Of a DNA stretch of 15,577 nucleotides, positions 1 to 8,072 are shown in pieces. The DNA is from an uncultured Gammaproteobacteria bacterium (GTDB lineage: Bacteria; Pseudomonadota; Gammaproteobacteria; UBA9214). The notes beneath the pieces were generated by a model that saw only the letters and a list, made by a program, of their open reading frames with translations, was not told the DNA's origin and searched no databases. The stretch lies in NCBI GenBank assembly GCA_905480065.1, contig CAJQOV010000015.1, positions 1-15,577 of the forward strand. Reading direction: 5' to 3'. Position numbers and translations under genes: made by a program. Position 1 is the first letter of the stretch; each line of letters opens with the position of its first letter.

Positions 1-1677
1 CAAACGCTTGTCCTTGATCACGGTCTTCAGCTTGCGGGTCTTGTCGTCCACCACCACGATGGCGGATTCCTCCTCCTTGCCGCTCCAGACCGAGAACCAC
101 ACCTCGTCACCCTCTGCATTGTATTCCGGCTGTACCACGCGCTTCGAACCTTCACCGAGACCCGCCCATTCAGCGATCGGCAGTACCTCGAAGCCCTTGT
201 CGAGGTTGTTCACGTCATATACTGCGACACTCTGGCTGATCTTGATATCCGGGTTGAGTGGCGAATCAACCCACAGGTTCTTGGAGCGGGGGTGGGACTT
301 GACGAACAGCGACCCGCCACCCTGACCCTTGAGTATGCGTACGACCTTCCAGGCATTGTCCTTGTGTTTCTTCGGGTCGGTTCCGATGAACGTGACATTC
401 TCGTTGCCCAGCGCACTGGTCACCCAGACCGGGCCGTACTTCGGATCGTTCAGGTTGGCGCCACGCCCCGGGTGCGGGATCTTGGTCACGTCAACCAGTG
501 CCACCAGCTTGTCCTCCTTGGAATCGATCACCGCGATCTTGTCCGACTGGTTGGCCGCGGTCATGAAATAACGGTGTGTGCTGTCCCAGCCGCCATCATG
601 CAGGAAACGTGCGGCGGGGATCTCGGTGACCTTGAGGTTCTCGATATCCTCGTAGTTGACCATCAGAACCTTGCCGGTCTCTTTCACATTGACGATGAAC
701 TCCGGGTGCTCGTGCGAGGCCACGATGGCGGCCACGCGCGGTTCCGGGTGATATTCCTGGGTATCCACGGTCATGCCGCGGGTGGAAACGATCTTCAGCG
801 GCTCCAGGGTGTCACCATCCATGATCACGTACTGGGGCGGCCAGTAGGAACCGGCGATGGCATACTTGTCCTCGTAACCCTTGTACTTGGAGGTCTCGAC
901 GGAACGCGCCTCCAGTCCGACCTTGATCTCGGCAACGTTATCCGGCTTTTTCATCCACAGGTCGATGAGGTTGATCTTGGCGTCGCGCCCGATCACGAAC
1001 AGATAGCGGCCCGAGGTGGAATAGCGCGAGATGTGTACGGCGTAACCGGTCTCGACGATATTGATGATTTGCTTGGTGTCGCCATCGATGAGTGCGATCT
1101 GGCCACTATCACGCAGCGTCACGGAGAAAATATTTTCGAGGTTGTAGCTGTTTTCCTTCTTCTTCGGGCGTTTTTCCGGTGCTACCAGCACCTTCCAGGT
1201 CGCCTTCATCTCTTTCATGCCGTACTCCGGCGGAATCGGTGGCTCGTTCAGCAGGTACTTGGCCATGAGAGTGACTTCCTCCTCGGTAAGCGCGCCCGAG
1301 GTACCCCAGTTCGGCATGCCGGCCGGAGAGCCGAAATTGATGAAAACCTTCAGGTAATCCATGCCCTTGGGCTGGGTGATATCCGGCGTCAGTGGCTTGC
1401 CGGTCGCCCCCTTGCGCAACACGCCGTGACAGCCGGCACAACGCTCGAAATAAATCTGTTTGGCCTTGGTGAACTCCGCCTCGGTCAGGGCCGGGGCACC
1501 GGGCGTTATCACGTCCTTAGAGCCTTCCTGCAAGGGAACCGGTGCGCCCTTGTAGCGCATCTCTCCCGACGTCGTGCCCGGATGTTCTTCAGACGCCGCC
1601 TGCACGCTCGCTGCGGACATTGCAAATACACCGGCTGCCAGCGCTACAGCCAGCCCGTTCCTGGTAATTCTCTTCAT
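1..1677 (-). CDS. nirS: Cytochrome cd1 nitrite reductase NirS, C-terminus cut by window edge
   Basis: This periplasmic enzyme reduces nitrite to nitric oxide, taking electrons through heme c to heme d1. The 559 visible codons have no stop. A Sec signal peptide is visible (residues 1 to about 28, ending in an ASVQA-type cleavage site). A cytochrome c domain follows with CAGCH at 80-84. The eight-bladed d1 propeller carries H215 (YAVHISR, the expected proximal d1 ligand) and the two active-site histidines H360 (FLHDGGWD) and H402 (HPGRGAN), which match H182, H327 and H369 of the Pseudomonas enzyme. Only about 18 C-terminal residues should be missing. The ATG at 1677 is preceded by a strong GAGGAG ribosome site. 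The gene has its own Dnr-type promoter 5' of it. The d1 biosynthesis genes and cytochrome donor are not in the window and may lie to the left. Confidence 0.98.
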   Translation of the reverse strand, partial: MKRITRNGLAVALAAGVFAMSAASVQAASEEHPGTTSGEMRYKGAPVPLQEGSKDVITPGAPALTEAEFTKAKQIYFERCAGCHGVLRKGATGKPLTPDITQPKGMDYLKVFINFGSPAGMPNWGTSGALTEEEVTLMAKYLLNEPPIPPEYGMKEMKATWKVLVAPEKRPKKKENSYNLENIFSVTLRDSGQIALIDGDTKQIINIVETGYAVHISRYSTSGRYLFVIGRDAKINLIDLWMKKPDNVAEIKVGLEARSVETSKYKGYEDKYAIAGSYWPPQYVIMDGDTLEPLKIVSTRGMTVDTQEYHPEPRVAAIVASHEHPEFIVNVKETGKVLMVNYEDIENLKVTEIPAARFLHDGGWDSTHRYFMTAANQSDKIAVIDSKEDKLVALVDVTKIPHPGRGANLNDPKYGPVWVTSALGNENVTFIGTDPKKHKDNAWKVVRILKGQGGGSLFVKSHPRSKNLWVDSPLNPDIKISQSVAVYDVNNLDKGFEVLPIAEWAGLGEGSKRVVQPEYNAEGDEVWFSVWSGKEEESAIVVVDDKTRKLKTVIKDKRL

Positions 1678-1710
1678 GGCGCACTCCTCCTCGGCAAAAT
1701 AACCTTTCCT

Positions 1711-1759
1711 GCTGCGCATGCTACCGAAGCGGATATGGCGCATCCTTGACATATATCAA
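1711..1759 (-). promoter_or_regulatory. Dnr/FNR-type class II promoter of nirS
   Basis: The inverted repeat TTGACATATATCAA (1746-1759) matches the FNR/Dnr consensus in both half-sites. Reading towards nirS, exactly 22 nt separate it from a -10-like TAGCAT (1723-1718). This places the box centre near -41.5 and the predicted transcription start near 1711, giving a leader of about 34 nt. The site and spacing are read directly from the sequence. Binding by the Dnr encoded at 10456 is inferred. Confidence 0.85.
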
Positions 1760-1818
1760 GCTGGGCGGATTGCTACCGAATCAGCGCAGCAAAAAATCCA
1801 ATTTTTGATATTTACTAC

Positions 1819-3399
1819 TTACTTATTTATAAGCTCGAGGGCGGCCCGGCTTTTCTCTCTGCGTATGCGCTTTTCCGAGAGCGGCGGGCAATGATGGTCA
1901 TCCCAGTAAGTCACCTGGCAATCCAGGCAATAATGGCACTCGTTGGGATTGATTTCACCGGTCGGGCGAATCGCCTGCACCTCGCACTGGATGGCGCAGA
2001 TCTGGCAGGGACGGCCACATTCCTTGCGCCGCCGCAACCAGTCGAAGATGCGCAACGGCGCCGGTATCGCCAGCGCCGCGCCCAGCGGACACAGGTACTT
2101 GCAGAAGAACTTGCGGTTGAATATCGCCAGCAGCAGCAGGCCGGCGGCATACCACAGGAACAAGCCGTCCCGGATAAAATGCATGACGATCACGGTCTTG
2201 AACGGCTCGACCTCGGCGGCCTTGGCCGCGTAGCCGATCGATTGCAGCGACAGGCCGAACAACGCCACGAAGATCACATACTTGAGCGCGGTAAGCCGCT
2301 CATGCACCACGTCGGGAAAGCGGTATTCCCGGATGCCCAGGCGCTGCGCCAGCTGATGGATCAGTTCCTGCAAGGCACCGAACGGGCATAGCCAGCCGCA
2401 GTAGACGCCGCGCCCCCACAGCAACAGGGTCAGCGCCACGAAGCCCCATAAAATGAAGATCAGCGGATCGACCAGGAACGACTCCCAGCTGAACTGGTGC
2501 AACAAGGCATTGATAAACGTCAGCACATGGATTACCGACAGCTGCGCCAGCGCATACCAGCCGATGAAACAAAACGTAAACAGCAGGAAACCGGTACGCA
2601 CAACGCGCAGCAAGCGCGGACGTCGTGCCAGCCAGTCCTGGAATAACAGGATGACCGTCAGTACCGCCAGCGCACAGGACAGCACCGCGATCTGCCAGAC
2701 GCGCTCGCGCCATACCGAAACCCAGAATGGTTCACTGCTGCTGCCAAACCACCAGGCCGGCGCGTTCGCGGCAACTTCCGCATCCGCCTGGGCCACAGCG
2801 GCCGTCGCCGGCACCAGCATCCCGCTATCCCCTGACAGCGGGATGCCGCGTGACTCGGCGACCTTCTTCACCGCCTTCATGACCGTGGCATTCATCACCA
2901 TGGCGGTAATGCTGGCGCCGGATATGCCGTCGATGGTCACATAGCCCTCGCGCGGCGCACCGCCGATCTTGACCTGTTTCTGTACCGACACTCCACGATA
3001 CTGATCGACGTAGTGCCTGAGGTCCTGCTCGGATACACCCACCACCAGGATCGGCTCGGAGTGCCGGGTGACCTCAAGCCCGGAGATAATACCGGCGCTA
3101 TCCAGTCCGACCAGCAGGGTGATCGGCTCACCGGAATAGGCAGGAATGGGCGCAATATCCGTGGTACGCAACAGGTAACCCAGCAGTTTCCCCTGCCGGT
3201 ACACCGCGGCGGCGAGCGGGTCGCCCTCGAACGGGCTAACGCTGTCCGCCTGTGGAAAATACTGCCGGGCCAGCGCATCGACCGTGGTAGCGGCATGCAG
3301 CGGCTGCCAGACCTGCAGCATGAGCAGCAACAGCAGGTACGCAAAAACCGGCATGGGGTGCCTGTTGTCCGACAGAGATCTGGAATTTGCGTGGTTCAA
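1819..3399 (-). CDS. nirI: NirI/NosR-family membrane flavo-iron-sulfur protein, short form
   Basis: Members of this family donate electrons to, or are needed for expression or maintenance of, periplasmic denitrification reductases (NirI for NirS, NosR for NosZ). Of 526 residues, a hydrophobic signal segment (about 17-36) is followed by a periplasmic FMN-binding domain. Its motif D157-G-I-S-G-A-S-I-T165 is the pattern recognised by the flavin transferase ApbE. Several membrane helices come next (from about 235), with CGWLCP (C334, C338) and CKYLCP (C433, C437). The cytoplasmic tail is ferredoxin-like, with C461/C465/C468/C472 and C488/C491/C494/C504. Typical NosR/NirI proteins are nearer 700 residues, so the periplasmic part is short. 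The TTG start at 3399 has AGGG upstream and a sensible leader. An ATG at 3354 is an alternative but leaves a signal peptide without positive charges. The name nirI rests on adjacency to nirS; NosR-like is the alternative. Confidence 0.8.
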   Translation of the reverse strand: MNHANSRSLSDNRHPMPVFAYLLLLLMLQVWQPLHAATTVDALARQYFPQADSVSPFEGDPLAAAVYRQGKLLGYLLRTTDIAPIPAYSGEPITLLVGLDSAGIISGLEVTRHSEPILVVGVSEQDLRHYVDQYRGVSVQKQVKIGGAPREGYVTIDGISGASITAMVMNATVMKAVKKVAESRGIPLSGDSGMLVPATAAVAQADAEVAANAPAWWFGSSSEPFWVSVWRERVWQIAVLSCALAVLTVILLFQDWLARRPRLLRVVRTGFLLFTFCFIGWYALAQLSVIHVLTFINALLHQFSWESFLVDPLIFILWGFVALTLLLWGRGVYCGWLCPFGALQELIHQLAQRLGIREYRFPDVVHERLTALKYVIFVALFGLSLQSIGYAAKAAEVEPFKTVIVMHFIRDGLFLWYAAGLLLLAIFNRKFFCKYLCPLGAALAIPAPLRIFDWLRRRKECGRPCQICAIQCEVQAIRPTGEINPNECHYCLDCQVTYWDDHHCPPLSEKRIRREKSRAALELINK

Positions 3400-3422
3400 A
3401 TGCCCGCCCTGATGTTACCGCT

Positions 3423-3471
3423 CCTGGTTACGCTATCGATCGCGCCGCACCGGCACCTTGACCCGGATCAA
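3423..3471 (-). promoter_or_regulatory. Dnr/FNR-type class II promoter of the nirI-like gene
   Basis: TTGACCCGGATCAA (3458-3471) is a consensus-quality Dnr/FNR inverted repeat lying one base beyond the norD stop codon (3473-3475). A 22-nt gap leads to the -10-like TAGCGT (3435-3430), predicting a start near 3423 and a 24-nt leader to the TTG at 3399. No terminator is visible between norD and this box, so readthrough from the nor unit is also possible. Confidence 0.82.
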
Positions 3472-3472
3472 C

Positions 3473-5305
3473 TCATGCCGTCAGCCTGGCGTACAACAAT
3501 GGCAATTCGCGTGGCAACTGCGAGGGCCGGTGGATGACTACATAGCCACTGCTGCCAAACAAGTGTGGCAGGTAATCGCCTGCCTCCCGGTCAACCGTCA
3601 CACAAAACGGCTGCAAGCCAAGTTCGCGTGCCTGCCATAGCGCATGCCGTGTATCCTCGATGCCATAGCGGCCTTCGTAGCGGTCGAGGTCGTTGGGCTT
3701 GCCGTCAGTCAGTATCAACAACAGGCGTCGGCCGGCCGGCTGCAGCACAAGCAGCTGGCTGGCATGGCGAATGGCCGCACCCATGCGCGTGTAGTAGCCG
3801 GGCTTGATCGCACCGATACGGCCGCGCACCTGTGCATTGTATGACTCATCGAAGCTCTTGAGCTGGTGCACGCGCACCGGGTCACGGCGGCGTGACGAGA
3901 AGCCGTACATGGCGAAACGATCGCCGGTAGCGGCCAGACTTTCTGCAAACAACCACAGGCTGTCGCGGATAACATCGATCACGCGCGCTGTGTCATTTAC
4001 CCAGCTGTCGGTCGACAGCGACAGGTCGGCCAGCAACAGGCAGGCCAGGTCGCGTATGCCACTGCGCAGGTCACGGTACATTCGATCGGCCGCCACACCC
4101 TGACCGCTGGCACGTTCAGCCTGGAACTGCAACCACGCATCGAGGTCCGGTTCGCTACCATCCGCTTGTTTATCCTGCCAGCTGCGCGCCGGCGCCAGCT
4201 GACAGAACTGCGCGCGCAGGCGCGCAGCGGTGCGACGCAGGCGCTCAGGCAGCGCACAGGGTTCGGCGTTGACCGCCAGCAGCGGCTGGATCCGGCAATA
4301 GTCCGGCTGCAGGCACCCGGCCTGGTAATCCCATTCCGGCAGCAGAATGCCAGGCCCCAGCGGCTGGTCATCACAACTGGCCGAAGGCAGGTCAAGGTCG
4401 AAGCGCAGGCGCGCCGCCACCGACTTGCCGTCACGCGTCACACTGAAGGTGTCGATCGATTCGGCCGCATCTGCCGCCTCGTCAAGATCCTCGTTCTCCT
4501 CACCGGCGCGATCGACCCGGGCAAATTCGCCCCAGGTAAAGATGTTCTCCATGCGCACCGTGATCAGCCCGCGATCAGTGTCTGGCAGTGCAACCCGTTC
4601 CGCTTTACGTCGTCGCTGGTCTTCCAGCGCCTTGCTGTTCGAATCGCGAGTTGCTTCCGCCGTGTCATTGGCCGCGGCAGAGGCAGTAGCGCTCGCCAGT
4701 GGTGGCGCCGGGTGCAGCCATAGCAGCACCGGGTATGCGGCCCGGCGTGCGCCCGGCAAGGCGGCGCTGGCACCCGGTTGTTGCAGCGCCGTGCGTATCG
4801 CGTATTCCTGTCCCGCCTCATCGGGCGGCAATTGCGCGGGTGGCGGACGTAGTGCCAAGTGGGCATCGACCAGTCGCCGGTAGCGTGCTCGCATGCCGGG
4901 GTAGTCCCGCAAAACGGCTTGTGTATTGCGCTGACTGGATTGAAACCAGTCAGCAGGGGTTTCCGGCTGCGCCGCCAGCGCCGCCAGCCACAGGTACAGA
5001 TCACGGTTCAGCGCCCGTTCCGGAAAGCAATCGATGCATGCCGGCAGCCGCAGCCCCCGTGAGTCGCGCCAGGCCAGCTCTACGCTGCGATTACTGCCGG
5101 CGATGCGTTGCAGCCAGCTGCGCCGTGCGGTGGTTGACGTGGCATTGGCCGCCTCGACCCGGAGACCACCATCACCACCCAGCGCACGGAACAGAATGCC
5201 GGCGCTGCGACTGACCTCGGCCAGCGTCACGGCTGCCGCCGGATAGCGCCGTGCCGCGGCGCGCGTGATCAGGCGATGCCAGAGTTGTCCGACGTATTCT
5301 TCCAT
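3473..5305 (-). CDS. norD: Nitric oxide reductase activation protein NorD (VWA domain)
   Basis: NorD partners the AAA+ ATPase NorQ to activate NorCB, most likely by helping insert the non-heme iron FeB. The 610-residue protein has a long N-terminal helical region, an acidic linker rich in Glu/Asp around residues 260-290, and a C-terminal von Willebrand A domain from about residue 420. The MIDAS metal site is visible as D427-L-S429-L-S431, with the later elements YTRMG and ILTDGKPND. The reading frame stays open 56 codons further upstream, but that extension lies within the preceding gene. The chosen ATG at 5305 begins MEEYVGQLW, which resembles known NorD N-termini. It has only a weak ribosome site and overlaps the end of the polyferredoxin gene by 37 nt, so translational coupling is likely. 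It is the last gene of the nor unit. Confidence 0.93.
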   Translation of the reverse strand: MEEYVGQLWHRLITRAAARRYPAAAVTLAEVSRSAGILFRALGGDGGLRVEAANATSTTARRSWLQRIAGSNRSVELAWRDSRGLRLPACIDCFPERALNRDLYLWLAALAAQPETPADWFQSSQRNTQAVLRDYPGMRARYRRLVDAHLALRPPPAQLPPDEAGQEYAIRTALQQPGASAALPGARRAAYPVLLWLHPAPPLASATASAAANDTAEATRDSNSKALEDQRRRKAERVALPDTDRGLITVRMENIFTWGEFARVDRAGEENEDLDEAADAAESIDTFSVTRDGKSVAARLRFDLDLPSASCDDQPLGPGILLPEWDYQAGCLQPDYCRIQPLLAVNAEPCALPERLRRTAARLRAQFCQLAPARSWQDKQADGSEPDLDAWLQFQAERASGQGVAADRMYRDLRSGIRDLACLLLADLSLSTDSWVNDTARVIDVIRDSLWLFAESLAATGDRFAMYGFSSRRRDPVRVHQLKSFDESYNAQVRGRIGAIKPGYYTRMGAAIRHASQLLVLQPAGRRLLLILTDGKPNDLDRYEGRYGIEDTRHALWQARELGLQPFCVTVDREAGDYLPHLFGSSGYVVIHRPSQLPRELPLLYARLTA

Positions 5306-6285
5306 GGTGTCGATCGCCCGGTATGCGGGTCTGCAACTTGTGAAGATTTCGGTCGCGGCATGCTGCGACCGCTGACCACCGGTAACGCAGCGGCGCCATC
5401 TACCCAGTGCAGCAGTCCGCCCTGCGGGTTGTCGTGTTGCACCTGCTCGCAGGCATGGATGCATTGCGCGCACTCGGTACAGGTGAACATCCGGCGCTTG
5501 ATGCTGCGCGGCCGCAGCCGCATCGGGCAGGCATTGTCACAGGCGCTGTTGCAGGACGAGCAGGCGGGTGCGCGCGCCTTGTCGAAGCCCACCACCATGG
5601 CGCGCGGATTGGCCATCCACGCCAGGCTCTGGAACAGTCCGACGGCGCAACCAAAGCGGCAGAACAAATGACGCGCGAACATGAAATCAACAAACAGCAA
5701 GCCGCTCGCCACCCCGATAAATCGCGCCTGGTTGGGCGTCAGGCTGGCAGTCAACAGGTTGTGCCAGAGTTCCAGCGGTGGCAACAGGTAGCTCAGCAGG
5801 GACACTGCCCAGAGCAAGGCAAATCCCGCTGCCGCCAGCACGGTAAGCAGCCAGTAGAACCGGTTACGGCGCCATACCCGGCCATCCGGTTGCCGTTCCG
5901 GCAACATTTCCTGCTCCCACATACTGGGCTTGCCGCTGGCGCGCTGCATGAGTCTGTTGATGCGCTCCACCACTGAAAAGTGCGGACACAACCAGCCGCA
6001 ATAGAGCCTGCCGTAGCGCCACGCCGTCCAGATCAGGATGCCGCCAACGAGTAACAGCGGCAGGAAGCCGCGCAGGATGACGTTGGCCGCTGCCTGCGTC
6101 GGACCAATGCGGCCGTCGACGAAGTCATCCAGTCCCAGCGTCCACGGCATCCCGAACAGAATGGCATGACCCTGGGTCAGATCGAAACGGAAAATATCCA
6201 GCACGGGTGCCACCAGGAACAACAGGAAAAAACCACCCTGCAGGAGATGGCGGATGTACTGCAGTTTGTGCGCAGCGATCGGCAT
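5269..6285 (-). CDS. NapH/CcoG-like membrane polyferredoxin in the nor operon
   Basis: This 338-residue integral membrane protein should carry iron-sulfur clusters on the cytoplasmic side. It has about four hydrophobic helices (roughly 15-32, 67-89, 142-168, 184-206). Paired CxxxC sites follow helices 2 and 4: C96/C100 in CGWLCP and C209/C213 in CRFGCAVG. A C-terminal double ferredoxin domain has C242/C245/C249/C253 and C269/C272/C275/C279. This layout is typical of the NapH/NosR/CcoG group, which passes electrons through the membrane or reduces metals. It starts one base after the stop of the upstream small membrane gene (TAACATG), and its end overlaps norD by 37 nt. The tight packing between norQ and norD suggests a role in NorCB maturation or electron supply. 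That role is inference; no exact family assignment can be made by eye. Confidence 0.82.
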   Translation of the reverse strand: MPIAAHKLQYIRHLLQGGFFLLFLVAPVLDIFRFDLTQGHAILFGMPWTLGLDDFVDGRIGPTQAAANVILRGFLPLLLVGGILIWTAWRYGRLYCGWLCPHFSVVERINRLMQRASGKPSMWEQEMLPERQPDGRVWRRNRFYWLLTVLAAAGFALLWAVSLLSYLLPPLELWHNLLTASLTPNQARFIGVASGLLFVDFMFARHLFCRFGCAVGLFQSLAWMANPRAMVVGFDKARAPACSSCNSACDNACPMRLRPRSIKRRMFTCTECAQCIHACEQVQHDNPQGGLLHWVDGAAALPVVSGRSMPRPKSSQVADPHTGRSTPWKNTSDNSGIA

Positions 6286-6286
6286 G

Positions 6287-6679
6287 TTAGAGCGGCCGTC
6301 CCACCAGTGGATAGCGGTAGCACTGACCGGCCATGGCCTTCGCCAGCCCGAGCACCCCGAGCAACACCAGCGTCGAGTGGCAGGTGGTGAAATAGATGAT
6401 CACCACCATCCAGGTATGCGCGCTGTGGTATCCGCCCAGCAACACGATGCTGAGGTTGGCCACGACCAGCAGCGCGCCGGCCCACAGGCTGGCCGACAGG
6501 GTCTGGCGCAGATGGCAGGCAGGCAACCCGGCAGCAGTGCGAATATTCCGGTAATACAGCACCAGCAGTGCCACGAAGGCGAGGCCCGGCAACAACAGCA
6601 GGTTGGCGAGGTACAGCACTTCGGCGGCAACCGCCAGGTTCTGCCCGGGTGCCGCTGTATCAGGTTCCGAAACTGGCAT
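6287..6679 (-). CDS. Small three-helix membrane protein of unknown function between norQ and the polyferredoxin
   Basis: I do not recognise this 130-residue protein. It has three hydrophobic segments (about 20-41, 60-83, 90-116) and four histidines (H56, H85, H88, H101). Two of these form HxxH in the loop before helix 3, where they could bind heme or metal. The ATG at 6679 is preferred over the TTG at 6685 because a full GGAGG lies 6 nt before the ATG, inside the end of norQ. The gene overlaps norQ by 20 nt and ends 1 nt before the polyferredoxin start, so it is embedded in a coupled norQ-to-norD unit. It does not look like NorE, which is a subunit III-type protein with a different N-terminal signature. 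Confidence 0.78.
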   Translation of the reverse strand: MPVSEPDTAAPGQNLAVAAEVLYLANLLLLPGLAFVALLVLYYRNIRTAAGLPACHLRQTLSASLWAGALLVVANLSIVLLGGYHSAHTWMVVIIYFTTCHSTLVLLGVLGLAKAMAGQCYRYPLVGRPL

Positions 6680-7475
6680 GCACAACCTCCATCAACGCGG
6701 CCGCCGTCTCCTCGTCGTCGGTGAGCGGCTCGACCAGCGCACATCGGCAGGCCTCCAGCGGATCATAACCACCGCGCATGAGGGTCGCGGCGTACACCAG
6801 CAGGCGGGTCGATGCCGCCTCCTCCAGGTCATGGTCCTTGAGCGAACGCAGTGACGTGGCAAGTGTAACCAGTTGCTGCGCCAGTGCCGCATCGATACCG
6901 GCCTCGCCCTGCAGCACGCGCGCCTCCAGTTCCGGCGCCGGAAAATCAAAACGCCGCGCCACGAAACGCTGCCGGGTACTGGGCTTCATGCCCTTGAGCA
7001 AATTCTGGTAGCCGGGGTTATACGACACCACCAGCATGAATTCCGGTGGCGCCTGCAACTCCTCGCCGGTGCGCTCGATGGGCAGGATACGGCGGTCATC
7101 GGTGAGCGGGTGCAGCACCACGGTGGTGTCCTTGCGTGCCTCGACCACCTCGTCAAGATAGCAGATGGCACCCTCGCGTACGGCGCGGGTCAGTGGTCCG
7201 TCGTTCCAGAAGGTACCGTGATCACCGATCAGGTGGCGACCGACCAGGTCGGCGGCGGACAGGTCATCATGACATGCCACCGTATACAGCGGACGCCCCA
7301 GCTTCGCCGCCATGTACTGAACAAAACGGGTCTTGCCACAACCAGTCGGCCCCTTGATCAGCATAGGCAACTGGTGGCGCCAGGCATACTCGAACAGCAC
7401 CACCTCGTTGCCTTGTGGCTCGTAGAAGGGTAGTTCGTCACCCAGTGGTAATCGTGCGGCCTGCTTGTCCATCAT
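6660..7475 (-). CDS. norQ: AAA+ ATPase NorQ (MoxR family), NO reductase activation
   Basis: NorQ is a MoxR-type AAA+ ATPase that remodels NorCB together with NorD so that FeB can be installed. The 271-residue protein shows Walker A GPTGCGKT at 42-49, Walker B ending D108-E109 (ICYLDE), a sensor-1 asparagine N153 in VVSYNPGY, and the conserved DLSAADLVGRHL segment at about 71-82. The length is normal for NorQ. The ATG at 7475 is followed by a second ATG codon; GGGGA lies just upstream. It is the first gene of a tightly overlapping block (norQ, small membrane protein, polyferredoxin, norD) separated from norB by about 620 nt that hold stem-loops and a norE remnant. Its sequence is intact. Confidence 0.95.
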   Translation of the reverse strand: MMDKQAARLPLGDELPFYEPQGNEVVLFEYAWRHQLPMLIKGPTGCGKTRFVQYMAAKLGRPLYTVACHDDLSAADLVGRHLIGDHGTFWNDGPLTRAVREGAICYLDEVVEARKDTTVVLHPLTDDRRILPIERTGEELQAPPEFMLVVSYNPGYQNLLKGMKPSTRQRFVARRFDFPAPELEARVLQGEAGIDAALAQQLVTLATSLRSLKDHDLEEAASTRLLVYAATLMRGGYDPLEACRCALVEPLTDDEETAAALMEVVHASFGT

Positions 7476-7737
7476 CGTTTCCCCGTCCAGGCTGTTTCCA
7501 CAACAGAAACGGCTGCTTCATTACGTTGCAATCAGCATATCGCCGATGCCTGAAAATTTCCCGTCAAGCACATTCTGTCGAAACAATGCGCACGCTGCGT
7601 GGTCACCATGTTCGCCATGCCGGGAGCTGTTTAATTAACCAGGACATCCCTGGAAAACACTCAGCACCAGCCACCCGTTCATACGGAACCATACGCCATA
7701 AGCTAGACCCTGCCGGTCATTTTTGCCATAACCCCGG
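7476..7737 (-). other. Non-coding leader upstream of norQ
   Basis: No convincing gene is seen here. A short hairpin with stem GCTGTTTC/GAAACGGC (7491-7498 / 7506-7513, one G-U pair, 7-nt loop) lies just before the norQ ribosome site. A lone TTGACG half-site (7567-7562) lacks a matching second half and a well-spaced -10. Whether norQ has its own promoter cannot be decided from sequence alone. Confidence 0.4.
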
Positions 7738-7980
7738 TCAATCCGACAGGATGAAGGCGATACTGATGAGACCCCCGGGAATGACCAGCCACAGGGTTAG
7801 CGGCCAGCGCCAGTGTATTGATCTGCGCCGAACGCCGGTCGAGATGTTGCCGGAATTCATCGAATAGCGCCATGTCATGACTGCGTACGAACGCACAGGA
7901 TGCGAAGAGCAGGGCAAACACCCCCGGCTCTGCGAGGATGAAGATCCAGATGGAGAGATCACCGGGAGGCTGGCGCTCAT
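7738..7980 (-). pseudogene. norE: norE remnant (cytochrome c oxidase subunit III-like NorE), truncated and frameshifted
   Basis: One minus-strand frame encodes GDLSIWIFILAEPGVFALLF, then a segment ending SAQINTLAL. This matches the N-terminal first helix and second-helix entry of NorE (GDL-x-MW-x-FI..EL..F, INT-LAL). After about 55 residues the similarity stops. A hydrophobic tail, LTLWLVIPGGLISIAFILSD, continues in the next frame to a stop at 7738. NorE is normally about 170-190 residues, so most of the gene is gone. No start codon fits the NorE frame: the only ATG (7980) is in the other frame, suggesting a further frameshift at the 5' end. The tail could be the end of NorE or of a following small norF-like gene. 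Position within the nor cluster supports the assignment. It appears non-functional. Confidence 0.7.
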
Positions 7981-8035
7981 GGACCGCAAACAGTAAAGAC
8001 GGGCAAGACAATCGGCTGAGGCAGGACAAGGTATC

Positions 8036-8067
8036 GGCCGGTTGGCACGCAGCGGTGCCAACCGGCC
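8036..8067 (-). terminator. Strong stem-loop downstream of norB
   Basis: A perfect 13-bp inverted repeat (GGCCGGTTGGCAC at 8036-8048, its complement at 8055-8067) closes a 6-nt loop, starting 32 nt after the norB stop. No run of T follows in the direction of transcription, so it may be a partial attenuator or an mRNA 3'-end stabiliser rather than a classical intrinsic terminator. Confidence 0.7.
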
Positions 8068-8072
8068 TCAGC

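Noticed and set aside
292..1749. 485-codon open frame on the + strand opposite nirS
   Set aside because: It is the GC-driven antisense shadow of nirS; the minus-strand frame has all cd1 heme motifs, and the + product resembles nothing known.
5306..5473. 56-codon N-terminal extension of norD
   Set aside because: It lies wholly within the polyferredoxin gene, has no family similarity, and the ATG at 5305 begins a NorD-like N-terminus.
7491..7513. Hairpin before norQ as a riboswitch or terminator
   Set aside because: The stem is short, has no T-run and matches no known RNA family; kept only as a note in the leader description.
7562..7567. TTGACG as -35 or half Dnr box for norQ
   Set aside because: No second half-site, and the nearest -10-like hexamer (GATATG) is 20 nt away, too far for a normal promoter.
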